From assembly GCA_005405945.1 (NCBI GenBank), contig BJHW01000002.1, positions 1,612,001-1,676,000 on the forward strand: a DNA stretch of 64,000 bases, in the 5' to 3' direction. This DNA is from Streptomyces violaceusniger (GTDB lineage: Bacteria > Actinomycetota > Actinomycetes > Streptomycetales > Streptomycetaceae). Below the pieces are notes generated by a model. That model worked only from the letters and a program-made list of their open reading frames with translations. It was not told the origin of the DNA and did no database searches. Numbering within the stretch: position 1 is the first letter of the stretch; each line of letters starts with the position of its first letter. Shown one piece after another: positions 9,178 through 18,244 of this stretch. A program made the translations under genes and the position numbers.

Positions 9178-10349
9178 GCCGTCCGTCCCAGGACGACTCC
9201 ACTGGTGGGGGCGTGCGAGCCGCCGGTGACGACGGCGTGGGCCGCGCCGGTGACCTGGTTCACGGAGGTGCCGCGCAACTGGCGTACCGCCTCGGCCAGT
9301 CCGTTGAAGCCGTGGATGTACGCCTCGGACAGCTGACCGCCGTTGGTGTTGGTGGGGATCACACCGTCGATCTCGGTGCCGCCGTCCCGGACCAGACCGG
9401 GGGCCTCGCCGAGGCCGCAGAACCCGAGTGCCTCCAGCTGCATCAGCACCGCCGGACTGAAGTGGTCGTAGAGAAGGGCGACGTCCATGTCACCGGGCCC
9501 GAGCCCGGACTGGGCCCACAACTGGTCACCCATCACCCGCGTCTCGGCCGCGTCGGCGAGGTCGTCCCGGTAGAGCGGAGCCACTCCGTACTGCCGCGGG
9601 CCCACTCCCATCGCCGCCCCGAGCACGGCGACGGGTGGTTGGCGCAGATCCTTCGCGCGCTCCGGCGCGGTGAGGACCAGGGCGACTCCGCCGTCGCTCT
9701 CCTGACAGCAGTCGAAGAGCCGCAGCGGGTCCGCGATCATCCGCGACGACTGATGGTCGTCCAGGGTGAGTGGCCGGTCGTGGAAGAAGGCCTGGGGGTT
9801 CTTGTTCGCGTAGGCACGCTGTACGACGGCCTGGCGGCCGAAGTCCTCCGAGGTCGCGCCGTACTCGTGCATATAGCGGCGGAAGCTCGGCGCGAAGAAC
9901 GCGGCCGGCGTCACCATGCCGAAGGGGGCGGCCCACGACATGGTGACCGCCGCGGCGGTGGCCGCTCTGTCGCCGGCGTAGCGTGACGGCTGCCCGAACC
10001 GTCCCTGCGAGCGCTCGTTCATCGCCCGGTAGCAGATGACGGTCCGTGCCCTGCCGGTGGCGATCGCCATCGACGCCAGCGTGAGGGTGCCGGGCCCGCC
10101 GCCGCCGCCACCGGAGGTGCGTGCGAAGAAGGTCAGCGCGTCGAGTCCGAGGTAGTGGGCGACGGCCGGCTCGTCGTTGTCGTCCATCGTCATGGTGACG
10201 AGTCCGTCCACGTCCGAGGGGTCGAGGCCGGCGTCGGCGAGGGCGAGGGTGCAGGCCTCGAGTGCGAGCCGCAGCTCGCTGCGGCCGGAGGCTTTCGAGA
10301 ACTCCGTGGATCCGACGCCGACGATCGCTGCCGATGGAGGGTGGTTCAT
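9174..10349 (-). CDS. Thiolase-like lipid-transfer protein, probable retro-aldolase or thiolase
   Basis: 391 residues of the SCP-x/acetyl-CoA acetyltransferase-like superfamily: start SAAIVGVGSTEFSKASGRSE, middle LTLASMAIATGRARTVICY, C-terminal VTGGSHAPTSGVVLGR. Where thiolases carry the nucleophilic cysteine the sequence is TSGGGGGGPG, with no cysteine nearby; loss of that Cys is typical of Ltp2-type retro-aldolases acting on CoA thioesters. I chose the ATG at 10349 because AGGAG lies upstream; an in-frame ATG further up has no ribosome site. It is the first gene of the minus-strand operon, with a promoter and operator within 140 bp upstream. Expected job: C-C cleavage of a beta-hydroxyacyl-CoA. 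Confidence 0.82.
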   Translation of the reverse strand: MNHPPSAAIVGVGSTEFSKASGRSELRLALEACTLALADAGLDPSDVDGLVTMTMDDNDEPAVAHYLGLDALTFFARTSGGGGGGPGTLTLASMAIATGRARTVICYRAMNERSQGRFGQPSRYAGDRAATAAAVTMSWAAPFGMVTPAAFFAPSFRRYMHEYGATSEDFGRQAVVQRAYANKNPQAFFHDRPLTLDDHQSSRMIADPLRLFDCCQESDGGVALVLTAPERAKDLRQPPVAVLGAAMGVGPRQYGVAPLYRDDLADAAETRVMGDQLWAQSGLGPGDMDVALLYDHFSPAVLMQLEALGFCGLGEAPGLVRDGGTEIDGVIPTNTNGGQLSEAYIHGFNGLAEAVRQLRGTSVNQVTGAAHAVVTGGSHAPTSGVVLGRTA

Positions 10350-10417
10350 GAACCGGCTCCTACTTCGTCGTAGGGCGTTTGAGTGACATCGCTGAGCGTG
10401 TTGAACCAGCACCGAAC

Positions 10418-10482
10418 TAGGAAACGACGCGATTGCCTTTCCTAATTGGCTCCAGAGAACACGCGCCGGGTTTGCTTGTCAA
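10418..10482 (-). promoter_or_regulatory. Promoter of the catabolic operon with operator site B
   Basis: Read on the minus strand: TTGACA at 10482-10477, 17 bp, then TTCTCT at 10459-10454, followed immediately by the operator at 10444-10418. The operator is an inverted repeat with perfect 7-bp arms (TAGGAAA and TTTCCTA) around CGACGCGATTGCC. Its place at the predicted transcription start fits repression. Operator homology with sites A, C and D is the strongest evidence; the -10 box is weak. Confidence 0.65.
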
Positions 10483-10512
10483 TGGGCTGCGCGTGCAGGC
10501 CGGTTCGGGTGC

Positions 10513-10569
10513 TTGACGTGAAGAGTGATGGAGGCTCTACTTTAGAAAAGGCATCATGTCGTTTCCTAA
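10513..10569 (+). promoter_or_regulatory. Promoter of TetR copy 2 with operator site C
   Basis: TTGACG at 10513-10518, 17 bp, TCTACT at 10536-10541, then the operator 10542-10569 with arms TTAGAAAAGG and GTCGTTTCCTAA. Read inversely it matches site B in almost every conserved base. The ATG at 10556 lies inside this operator and is therefore unlikely to be the start codon; the next in-frame ATG at 10586 is preferred. Confidence 0.65.
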
Positions 10570-10585
10570 CTGTGAGGTCGAAGCC

Positions 10586-11208
10586 ATGACTGTGTCGAGC
10601 CAGGGGAAGTCACAAGGTCGTCCGTTGGATGCTCGGCGTGAGGCCGCTTTGCTGGACGCGGCGCTGGAGCTGCTGTCCGAGGTGGGCTATGAGCGGTTGA
10701 GCCTGACCGAGGTGTGCCGCAGGGCCGGGGCGAGTACGAAGACGGTGTACCGGCGGTGGGCGAGCAAGGACGAGTTGATGACGGCGGCGCTGCGCCGTGC
10801 GGTCGTGCGGTCGGTGGACGAGCCGTTCGAGGTGGTGGCCACCGGGTCGCTGCGGGGTGATCTGCTGGAGAACCTGCGGGCATCCGCCCAGACACAGCGG
10901 CAGTTCACCCCTCAGTACACGGCTGGGCTGCTGGTCGCCGCGTCCAGCGGCAGCGAGGCCGGACGGATGGCCAAGGAGCTGTTCCGCATGCATCACGCCG
11001 GTCTCACGGAGACAGTCCTTCAGTGGGCCCGGGAGCGGGGGAGATCGGAGAGGACGTGGACGCGGTGTTCGTGGCGGACCTGATCCGGGGCGTGGAGCTG
11101 AACCATGTCCTGGTCGTCGGCGGGCAGTTGGACGACGCGTTCCTGGAGTCGCTGGTGGACCACGTGCTGATCCCGGTGCTCGCGCCCCGGCGGGAGGGTG
11201 CACGATGA
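10586..11208 (+). CDS. TetR/AcrR family regulator, copy 2 (frame break near 11037)
   Basis: Same regulator as at 934 but with its own first ten residues (MTVSSQGKSQ) and its own last few (EGAR). As written it closes at 11083; restoring one G near 11037 carries it to 11208, where its stop overlaps the ferredoxin ATG by four bases (ATGA). That coupling is good evidence that the restored frame is the real one. About 207 residues. It sits between the divergent promoters of the minus operon and the ferredoxin/P450 operon, with operators at both, so it is the likely local repressor. The inducer is unknown. Confidence 0.87.
10616..11193 (+). repeat. 578-bp direct repeat, right copy
   Basis: Identical to 964-1541 at every position, same strand. 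The left copy's flanks do not match. The copies are 9.65 kb apart and enclose the thiolase-to-alcohol dehydrogenase operon. Confidence 0.95.
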
Positions 11209-12695
11209 AGATCAGCGTTGATCTGAACCGCTGCGTGGGCTACGGGCAGTGTGTGTTCGCCGCCCCCGACGCCTTCACCCTGCACGGTTCCGAAGCCCTG
11301 ACCTACGTGCCGAACCCGCCCGACGAGATGCGGGAACAGCTCCTGCGCGCCCAGGTGGCCTGCCCCGTCCAGGCCATCACCCTCGGTGTCGAGGACGCGG
11401 GTGCACCGGCGGCGACCAGCCCGCGCCAGGACCCTCACGTGGTGGTGGTCGGGGCGTCGCTGGCCGGGTTGAAGACGGCTGAGTCGCTGCGCGAGACGGG
11501 CTTCGCCGGGCAGCTGACGATCATCGGGGACGAGCCGCACCGTCCGTATGACCGGCCGCCGCTGACCAAGGCGTGTGTGAGCGAGAAGCTGCCCCCGGAC
11601 CGCCTGGAACTGCCGGTCACTCAGACTCTGGACGCCGACTTCCGCCTCGGGGTGGAAGCCGTCGCTCTGGACACCAGCCGCCGCCTGGTGCGCCTCGCCG
11701 ACGGCAGCAGCATCGGCTACGACACCGTCGTGATCGCCACCGGCACCCGGGCCCGCCCCTTCCCCGGAGGCGCCGCCGACGGCATCACCGGCATCGTCAC
11801 TGTCCGCACCCGCGACGACGCCGCCGAACTCCAGCGCCGCCTGGCCCTGTCACCGCGCCGGGTGGCCGTGATCGGCGCCGGCTTCCTCGGCGGTGAGCTG
11901 GCCTCCGGCTGCCGCGAACTCGGCCTGGACGTCACCCTCGTCGAAGCCCAGCACACCCCGTTGCAGGGGCCCTTGGGCAGCGTGGTCGGCTCCGCGGTCG
12001 CCGACCTGGCCCGCGGCAAAGGCGTCGACCTGCGCCTGGCCACCACCGTCGACGGCTTCGAAGCCGACGACACCGGTGCGCTGCGACAGATCCGCCTGTC
12101 CGACGGCACCACCGTCGAAGCGGACCTCGCCGTCGTCGCCCTGGGAGCCCAGCGCAACGTCGAATGGCTCGACGGCTCCGGCGTACTCGCCGACGCCGAC
12201 GGGGTGCGGTGCGACGACCACTGCCGCGCCCTCGACGAGCAGGGCGAGATCGTGCCGGACGTGTACGTGGCCGGCGACGTCGCCGCCGCCCCTCACCCCG
12301 TCCTGCCCGGCCGCCTGCTGTCGGTGGAGCACTGGAGCAACGCCCTCACCCAGGCCAAGACGGTCGCCCGCAACATCACCCGCCGAGGCGACCAGGATCC
12401 GGTCCCCCACACCGGCCTGCCGTCCTTCTGGTCCAGCCAGTTCGGCGTGAACATCAAGGGCGTCGGCTACCCCGGCATCGCCGACCGTGTCGAGATCGTC
12501 CAGGGCGCGCTCGGCGAGGCTTCCTTCAGCGTGCTGTACGGGCGCGGGGACCGCACTGTCGCGGCGGTCACCTTCGACAACGGGCGCCATCTGTCCTACT
12601 ACGAGTCCCTCGTCCGCGAAGGCGCGCCGTTCCCCGCCGGGTTCTCCGCCTGCGACGACAACACCTCCCACGCCGTCCACCCAGTCGGCCGCTGA
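11205..12695 (+). CDS. Ferredoxin-NAD(P)H:ferredoxin reductase fusion
   Basis: 496 residues in one intact frame. Residues 1-65 are a small ferredoxin with CVGYGQC (a CxxYxxC variant) and ACPVQAI, the 3Fe-4S type that serves actinobacterial P450s. After a short linker (GAPAATSPRQ) comes an FAD/NAD-binding reductase like rhodocoxin or putidaredoxin reductase: VVVVGASLAGLKTAESL, PYDRPPLTK, VVIATGTRARPFPG, second dinucleotide fold VAVIGAGFLGGELA, and VYVAGDVAAAPHP. These two functions are usually separate polypeptides. GGAGGG precedes the ATG, which overlaps the TetR stop. It should pass electrons from NAD(P)H to the P450 encoded next. Confidence 0.9.
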   Translation: MKISVDLNRCVGYGQCVFAAPDAFTLHGSEALTYVPNPPDEMREQLLRAQVACPVQAITLGVEDAGAPAATSPRQDPHVVVVGASLAGLKTAESLRETGFAGQLTIIGDEPHRPYDRPPLTKACVSEKLPPDRLELPVTQTLDADFRLGVEAVALDTSRRLVRLADGSSIGYDTVVIATGTRARPFPGGAADGITGIVTVRTRDDAAELQRRLALSPRRVAVIGAGFLGGELASGCRELGLDVTLVEAQHTPLQGPLGSVVGSAVADLARGKGVDLRLATTVDGFEADDTGALRQIRLSDGTTVEADLAVVALGAQRNVEWLDGSGVLADADGVRCDDHCRALDEQGEIVPDVYVAGDVAAAPHPVLPGRLLSVEHWSNALTQAKTVARNITRRGDQDPVPHTGLPSFWSSQFGVNIKGVGYPGIADRVEIVQGALGEASFSVLYGRGDRTVAAVTFDNGRHLSYYESLVREGAPFPAGFSACDDNTSHAVHPVGR

Positions 12696-12745
12696 GCAAC
12701 TCCTCCCCCAAAGCCCCGCACCTACCGGAAGTGAGGAACGGCCTC

Positions 12746-13969
12746 ATGGCATCCACCCTGTTCAAGCAGATCCTCCACCCCGACAGCCGCGCCCATCCCT
12801 GGGACCTGTACGCCGAACTGCGCGAGGAAGCGGTCTCCGTGCAGGACGACGGCACCCACGTCGTCAGCCGGTACGAGGATGTGAAAGCGCTGCTGAGTGA
12901 CCCGCGCATCTCCTCGGACATCGGCAAGGCGACCCCGGGCACCCGGATGACCGCCAACGTGCCGACCCCCGGAACGGCCCCGACGTTCATCATCCGCGAC
13001 AACCCCGAGCACGACCGGCTGCGCGGGCTGACCATGCGCCACTTCGGCCCGCCCGCACGCCCCGGCGGTGTGGAGGACTACCGGCCGATGGTGGAGTGGC
13101 TCGTCCGCGAGCGCCTCGACAACCTGATCGGTCGGGCCGAGTTCGACCTGGTTGAGGAGTTCTCCCACCCCATCCCCGTCCGGGTGATCTGCCACATGAT
13201 GGGCATCCCCCTGGAGGAGGGGGCGACCATCCTCAGCCCCCTCCTCGGCGACGTCGAACGGGAATTCATGATCGACCCGTTCGACGCCGAACTGGTGGAG
13301 GCACGCAACCGCCACCAGGAGAAGGCGATCGCCTACCTGAGCACGCACGTCGAGCGGCTCCGTGAGAACCCCGGGGACGACATGCTGTCCCGGATGATCC
13401 ACGACGAGGGCCCGGGTGCCCCGCTGAACCTCCACGAACTGCTCGGCACCGCGCTCATGATCTTCGGCGCCGGCCACGAGACCACCGTCAACCTCATCAC
13501 GAGCAGCATGCTTCTGCTGCTGCGCCACCCGGACCAGCTGGCCCGGCTGAAGGCCGACCCCTCGCTCGCGTACGGCGCCGTCGAGGAGGCCTTGCGGATG
13601 GAGCCGCCCGCGCACATGCGGCCTCGGGCCGCCACCGCCGACGTCCAGATCGGCGACCAGGTGATCCCCAAGGGGGCCTCGGTCATCCTGAACCTCGCCG
13701 CGGCCAACCGTGACCCGCGCCGTTTCACCGACCCGGACACCTTCGACATCACCCGCCCCGACAACGCCCACCTCAGCTTCGCCGGCGGCACCCACTTCTG
13801 CTTCGGTGCCCCGCTCGGCCGGATGGAGGGCCAGATCGCGGTCCGGGAGCTGAGCCGGCGCCTGGTCGGTCCCCGCCTGCTTCAGGACCCGCCGCCCTAC
13901 CGCGACTCACCCGACCTGCGCGGTCCGTCGGAGCTGCGGCTCGGGGTGGACGAGGTCCTGCCCGCCTGA
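12746..13969 (+). CDS. Cytochrome P450 of the catabolic island
   Basis: 407 residues, soluble class I P450. Oxygen-binding I-helix GAGHETT at 241-247, ExxR as Glu281 to Arg284 (EALRMEPP), heme ligand Cys352 in FAGGTHFCFGAPLG. The ATG at 12746 has GAGG about 9 bases upstream; a GTG at 12731 is in frame but less likely. It follows the ferredoxin-reductase fusion by 50 bp and is in the same operon, so hydroxylation of the catabolic substrate with that electron supply is the natural reading. The substrate cannot be deduced. Confidence 0.92.
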   Translation: MASTLFKQILHPDSRAHPWDLYAELREEAVSVQDDGTHVVSRYEDVKALLSDPRISSDIGKATPGTRMTANVPTPGTAPTFIIRDNPEHDRLRGLTMRHFGPPARPGGVEDYRPMVEWLVRERLDNLIGRAEFDLVEEFSHPIPVRVICHMMGIPLEEGATILSPLLGDVEREFMIDPFDAELVEARNRHQEKAIAYLSTHVERLRENPGDDMLSRMIHDEGPGAPLNLHELLGTALMIFGAGHETTVNLITSSMLLLLRHPDQLARLKADPSLAYGAVEEALRMEPPAHMRPRAATADVQIGDQVIPKGASVILNLAAANRDPRRFTDPDTFDITRPDNAHLSFAGGTHFCFGAPLGRMEGQIAVRELSRRLVGPRLLQDPPPYRDSPDLRGPSELRLGVDEVLPA

Positions 13970-14397
13970 CGGCAGGACAGAAGGTCCGCGGCCGGGAGAC
14001 CAGCATGAGGAGCCCGGGCCTTCACATCGACGAGTTGGATCAGCCGCAAAGGCGGCGCAGGCCGGGCCAGTAGGTGGCCGCGCCCGCAGCCGTCGCCGAG
14101 TCGGCAAGGGTGAGCCGGCTCCGGGTGGGGCGACCGGACACACCGGAGAACGCGATGCCGGACTGTCACATCACGCTCGGTACCTCGCCGCCCATGCCTC
14201 CACTGTCCGACTCGGCGCACCAGTCGCCGGGGGAAGAATCGTCGCCCCGGCGACCGGTCAAGACCGTGACCACCTGCGGCGTCTCCGGCGCCGGGCTTCC
14301 CTGACTGTTGGTGCGGCAGGCCCCGAGCACGAACACCTGGACCTCGCCGATCTTACGAGTGACCAGTTCAGACCCACATCAATAGACAGGACAGCCC
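13970..14397. other. Intergenic stretch without recognisable gene
   Basis: Between the P450 stop and the epoxide hydrolase start. Short open frames on both strands show no recognisable family and no ribosome site. I see no clear terminator. It may hold the promoter of the epoxide hydrolase. Confidence 0.5.
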
Positions 14398-15626
14398 ATG
14401 ACCGCTGCCCCGCAGCCGACCGAACCCGAGCCGTACACCATCCACATCCCCCAGGAGGTCCTGGACGACCTGCGGACCAGGCTCAGGGCGACCCGGTTCG
14501 CCTCCGACCCCGGCAACGAGAGTGAGATTTACGGCCTTCCCACGGCTTATCTGCGCCCCCTCGTCTCGTACTGGGCCGACGGATTCGACTGGCGTGCCGT
14601 GGAGAAGGAGCTGAACACTTACACCCACCACCGCGTCGACGTCGGGGAACCCCGGTGCACTTCCTGCGTGAACAGGGCAGAGGGTCGGCTCCCGTCCCGC
14701 TTTTGCTCCTGCACGGCTGGCCCTGGACGTTCTGGGACTGGAGCAAGGTGATCCGCCCGCTCGCCGATCCGGCCGCCTACGGCGGCGACCCCGCCGACGC
14801 CTTCGACGTCGTGGTGGCCTCCTTGCCCGGATACGCCTTCTCCACACCGCTCACCAGTGAGCGGGAGAACTTCGTCAGCATGGCCGACCGCTTCCACGAG
14901 CTGATGACCGGCGTCCTCGGCTACCAGAAGTTCGCGGTGGGCGGGGCCGACCAAGGCAGCCTGATCGGAGCCCAGCTGGGTCACAAGTACGCGGACTCCC
15001 TGTACGGCATCCAGTTGTACGACGAGATGCCACTGAACATGTTCCAGGGCGACCGGTTCTGGGACGTGACCGCCGGCTATCCGACGACCGATGGTCTCTC
15101 GCCGCAGATGCGCCAGGACGTGCTCAAGTTCCACGAGACCTACGTCTCGCACGTCGTCACCCACATGTTCGACGGCCAGACGCTCACCCATGCCCTCCAG
15201 GACTCCCCGGCGGGCATGCTCGCCTGGCTCCTGAAGCGGTGGCGCACATGGAGCGACCGGCGCGCCGACTTCGACGAGGTCTTCCCCGTTGACCACATCC
15301 TCACCAACGCCACCCTGTACTGGGCCAATCAGGCCATCGGCTCGTCCATCCGGACTTACCGCAACATGAATCTCTACCCCTGGACGCCTGCACACGACCG
15401 CACGCCGCCCATCGAGGCACCAGCCGGCTTCACGATCCTGCTCGGTGAGGCTCACCCGCCCGGCGCGCACACCCCCGAGGAGCGTGCAGCGCTGGTCGGC
15501 AGGACCGGCTTCTACGGCGACATCCGCGCGGTCAACGTGCACGAAACGGGCGGTCACTTCGGCCCGTGGGAGAATCCTGGAGCCTGGATCCACGACCTCC
15601 GCTCCACCTTCCGCGAACTGCGCTGA
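14398..15626 (+). CDS. Epoxide hydrolase, EHN/alpha-beta hydrolase type (frame break near 14648)
   Basis: The N-terminal EHN domain is clear (YTIHIPQEVLDDLRTRL, YWADGFDWRAVEKELN). The alpha/beta-hydrolase core has oxyanion HGWPWTFWDW, nucleophile Asp in GGADQGS, and general-base His in ETGGHFGPWENP, the classic epoxide hydrolase set. After adding one G in the GGGG run near 14648 (VDVGG, then PVHFLRE) the protein is about 409 residues, normal for the family. It stands alone downstream of the P450, and could open an epoxide made by it, but 428 bp separate them and no shared operator is visible. Confidence 0.85.
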
Positions 15627-15689
15627 CGCGTTTGGCGATCGACCGGACTCGGGGCGCCGGGACCCGCGCGCCCTGACCGGGCAACGGGG

Positions 15690-15950
15690 TTTCGGGGTTT
15701 GCACGCGAACTCCCGGCGAGCCTGACGCGGCAGGCGCGCGCTCTCGCGTCCGGCAGGTCGGGCGCGGTGCTGCACGTGGCGGGTGATTCGGCCGAGCTGA
15801 CCACTCGACGACCGAATCACCGGCTACCACAAGGCGCTGAACCGGATGCGACACGCCTTGGAAGCCCCCTCGGGGCAGGAGCAAAGGGCGATCGAAGACG
15901 CGACGCGAGAACTACGCAAGGCAGGTCGGACGTCACCTTCACCCCCGTAG
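15690..15950 (+). pseudogene. Fragment of an unrecognised small protein
   Basis: Codon-like sequence reads RELPASLTRQARALASGRSG then VLHVAGDSAELT, and after a one-base shift LDDRITGYHKALNRMRHALE and EQRAIEDATRELRKAGRT. The charged helical character looks like real protein, but there is no start and I do not recognise the family. It may be a small gene with one frame break or a relic. Confidence 0.3.
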
Positions 15951-15999
15951 ACGGGCTGATCGTCCGGTGTACAGGTGACCAGCAGTCCGGCTGGTGGTA

Positions 16000-16385
16000 G
16001 TCGGAGGCAGTGACCTGGTGGCGGACGGTGGCGGCGAGCGGTACGCGTGGCGTAGCTGTTGGGGCCGGTGCGGTAGCCGAAGATCCCGCTCGGTACCCTC
16101 GTGCGGCGCGTCGCTGCTCACGTATTGGATCGGCACGCGCAGTTGGCGCAGGTCGGCCCACAGGTGATGTACCAGTGGTCCTTGCACTGTGCGAAGCCGA
16201 TGCCCTCGAACCTTGGACATCACACGCACGGCGTCGCGGCGGTGCCGCTGCGGTCTGCGTTGAGCATCTGCACCCACACGTCCCACAGCAGCAGGCTTGC
16301 GACGTCCATGTCGTAAGAACCGGAGAAGGGGTCGGTGACGATCCAGGCGGTGCCGTCGGCGGGCGCTCCGGTGCTCCCGGGGCAG
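16000..16385 (-). pseudogene. Broken coding fragment, family not recognised
   Basis: On the minus strand the sequence reads DGTAWIVTDPFSGSYDMDV and LLLWDVWVQMLNADRS, then in another frame MSKVRGHRLRTVQGPLVHHL and RVPIQYVSSDAPHEGTE. The residue pattern is protein-like, but no single frame covers it and no start is visible. It lies directly downstream of the NmrA relic. Confidence 0.3.
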
Positions 16386-16755
16386 AGACGCCTTGAAGCC
16401 GTTCTTGTGCTTGGCCAGCCACGAGTCGAACGTGTGCAGGTTGGGATTGAGTGAACGGGCGAGGTCCAGATCCCGCGCCGAGACGTAGGCGTCAACCTTT
16501 TACTCGAACGTCCCCACGACGTCGGCGAAGTCGTCCTCGGGCGTGGCGGAGCGCACATCGTCGAACCGCTCCGGCGCACAGTGCAGTCCACGCCTAGGGC
16601 GCGGCTCAGGCCGACTGTCAGCCTCATGAAGATCCCGAAGATCGACCGGCCGATGTCCTCGACGGCGATGCAGGACAGCTTGGCGTCCGGCGCGATCCGC
16701 TGCCGGGTGTCGTCACAGGTCGACCAGACCACATGCCGAAGATCGGTCCCCTTCG
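16385..16755 (-). pseudogene. NmrA-family NAD(P)-binding protein relic
   Basis: Pieces of an NmrA/HSCARG-like reductase occur in order on the minus strand in shifting frames: LRHVVWSTCDDTR, DAKLSCIAVEDIGRSIFGIF, LSRALGVDCTV, then YVSARDLDLARSLNPNLHTF and DSWLAKHKNGFKAS. The order matches the C-terminal half of that family. The N-terminal Rossmann half and the stretch between DDTR and DAKLS are missing, so this is a truncated, decayed gene rather than a sequencing artefact. Confidence 0.55.
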
Positions 16756-17132
16756 CGCCTCGCCCCAGCGCATGAGCCCGCTCTGCGGGCGGCCGATTGC
16801 TCCGCAAAGCGTTTAGCGGCTGCCGGAGTTGACCGGCCGCGCCCTCGCCTCGTGCCCGAGGGGCGATGGCATCCCTGCCGTGTACGTCTGCGAGTTCGCG
16901 GCCGGAGGCGATGCGGGAGGCCGGTGAGTGGGCAGTTGCAGTGAGAACCTCGGACGGGGACGTGGTCGCTGTGGGTGTCGGCGAGGCGGGTGGCGGGGAC
17001 GCTTCGCGCTCGGTGGACATGATGTCGCCACGAAGACGAGCCGGTCCTGGTCGGAGGCGTTGGGGTGCGGGCGGCGAGGATCTCGTCGGGCCTTCGTCGA
17101 CGCAGTACCGGTGACACCCTTGCAAGGGCCCC

Positions 17133-17195
17133 GTCATGTCGGCGTCGCCGCCGGATGCGGCATCCGGTCGCTGCCGCTCGCGACGCCGACATGAC
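17133..17195. repeat. Perfect 16-bp inverted repeat with nested palindrome
   Basis: GTCATGTCGGCGTCGC at 17133-17148 is exactly complementary to 17180-17195. The 31-base spacer contains GGATGC-G-GCATCC. It lies 140 bp downstream of the SDR stop, so it could be a terminator, or a small mobile or IS-end remnant in the relic belt. Confidence 0.6.
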
Positions 17196-17334
17196 GAGGG
17201 CCTGTCAGCAACACCGTCGATTGTCTGCGGCGCCGTCCTGGCTGGTCGCGCCCACGCGGCTGAGCCGCAGACCAGACACAGCCCCGCGCCCCTTCAGGGC
17301 GCTGCCGGGCCGCAGTGAACTTCACCAGGACCGC

Positions 17335-18104
17335 TCAGGCGGCTGCTATGCCGTTGTCCACCGGCATGACCACACCGTTGATGCTGCTCGCCGCGTCCGA
17401 CGCCAGGAAGACGATCGCTGCGGCCGGTTCATCCGCTTCGGAGTAGCGGGAGATGTTCTGCCGATACCCGGCGAGGATCTTGGGGCCGTGCCCCTCCTCG
17501 TCGCCGCTGTAGCTGGCGACGATGTTCGTCATCGTGGGACCCGGCGCGATGGCGTTGGTGCGGATTCCGGAGCCGCCGTACATGACCGCGAGGGACTGGG
17601 TGAGCCCGATCACTCCGTGCTTGGACACCGTGTAGGCGGCGCCGGACGCACTCCCGCGCAGGCTCGCCGTGGACCCGGTGTTGACGATCGCGCCCTTGCC
17701 CTTGGCCAGCATGTGCGGCAGCACGGCCCGGGTGAGCATGAAGGGCGCGGTCAGGTTGATCCGTATGATCCGCTCCCACTCCGCGTCGGTCACATCGGCG
17801 GCGGCGGACTGCGAGTCGATGACGCCTGCGATGTTGGCCAGCACGTCGACGCCGCCGAACTCGGTCACAGCAGTGCTGACCACGCGTTCGATCACAGCGG
17901 GGTCGCTCAGGTCGCCGCTGACGGCCTCCGCGGCCACGCCCGCCGCCCGGATCTCCTCGACGACCGTCTTGACGCCCTCGTCGTTGAGATCGGCGGCCAC
18001 AACCTTGGCCCCTCGCGGGCAAACCGCAGGGCGGTGGCGCGCCCGATGCCGGAGGCGGCACCGGTGACGATGACGCTGCTGTTCTTCAGTCCGCTACTGC
18101 TCAT
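17335..18104 (-). CDS. Short-chain dehydrogenase/reductase (frame break near 18010)
   Basis: A classical SDR of about 256 residues. N-terminal cofactor loop VTGAASGIGRATAL, then NIAGV, and the catalytic Ser and YxxxK in STASLRGSASGAAYTVSKHG; the C-terminus ends MPVDNGIAAA. One G missing from the run near 18010 breaks the frame (FAREG, then AKVVAADLND); adding it gives continuous family sequence. It is divergent from a TetR gene across a 140-bp region with a strong palindromic operator, so it is probably repressed by that TetR. The substrate is unknown. Confidence 0.87.
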
Positions 18105-18150
18105 AGCTGTCTCCTTCGAGATGCGGGTATCGCGTTCTACCTACCGTAAG

Positions 18151-18195
18151 ACTTTATGGCGCTCAGCGCCATATAGGCGTCCAGTGCCATAAAGT
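18151..18195. promoter_or_regulatory. Double palindromic operator between SDR and TetR genes
   Basis: Two nested symmetries: a perfect palindrome ATGGCGCT-C-AGCGCCAT at 18156-18172, and outer arms ACTTTATGGCGCT (18151-18163) and AGTGCCATAAAGT (18183-18195), which differ by one base pair. The shared half-site TTTATGGC suggests two bound TetR dimers. It lies between the divergent start codons at 18104 and 18245. Confidence 0.75.
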
Positions 18196-18244
18196 AGAGT
18201 GATATCGATAGCGGATGGGTGACGGACGAACGACAGGAGACGAG

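Noticed and set aside
1385..11037. Programmed ribosomal frameshift in both TetR copies
   Set aside because: The same break occurs in both, but the sequence lacks a slippery heptamer and similar one-base losses occur at G runs throughout the window, so a sequence error is the simpler explanation.
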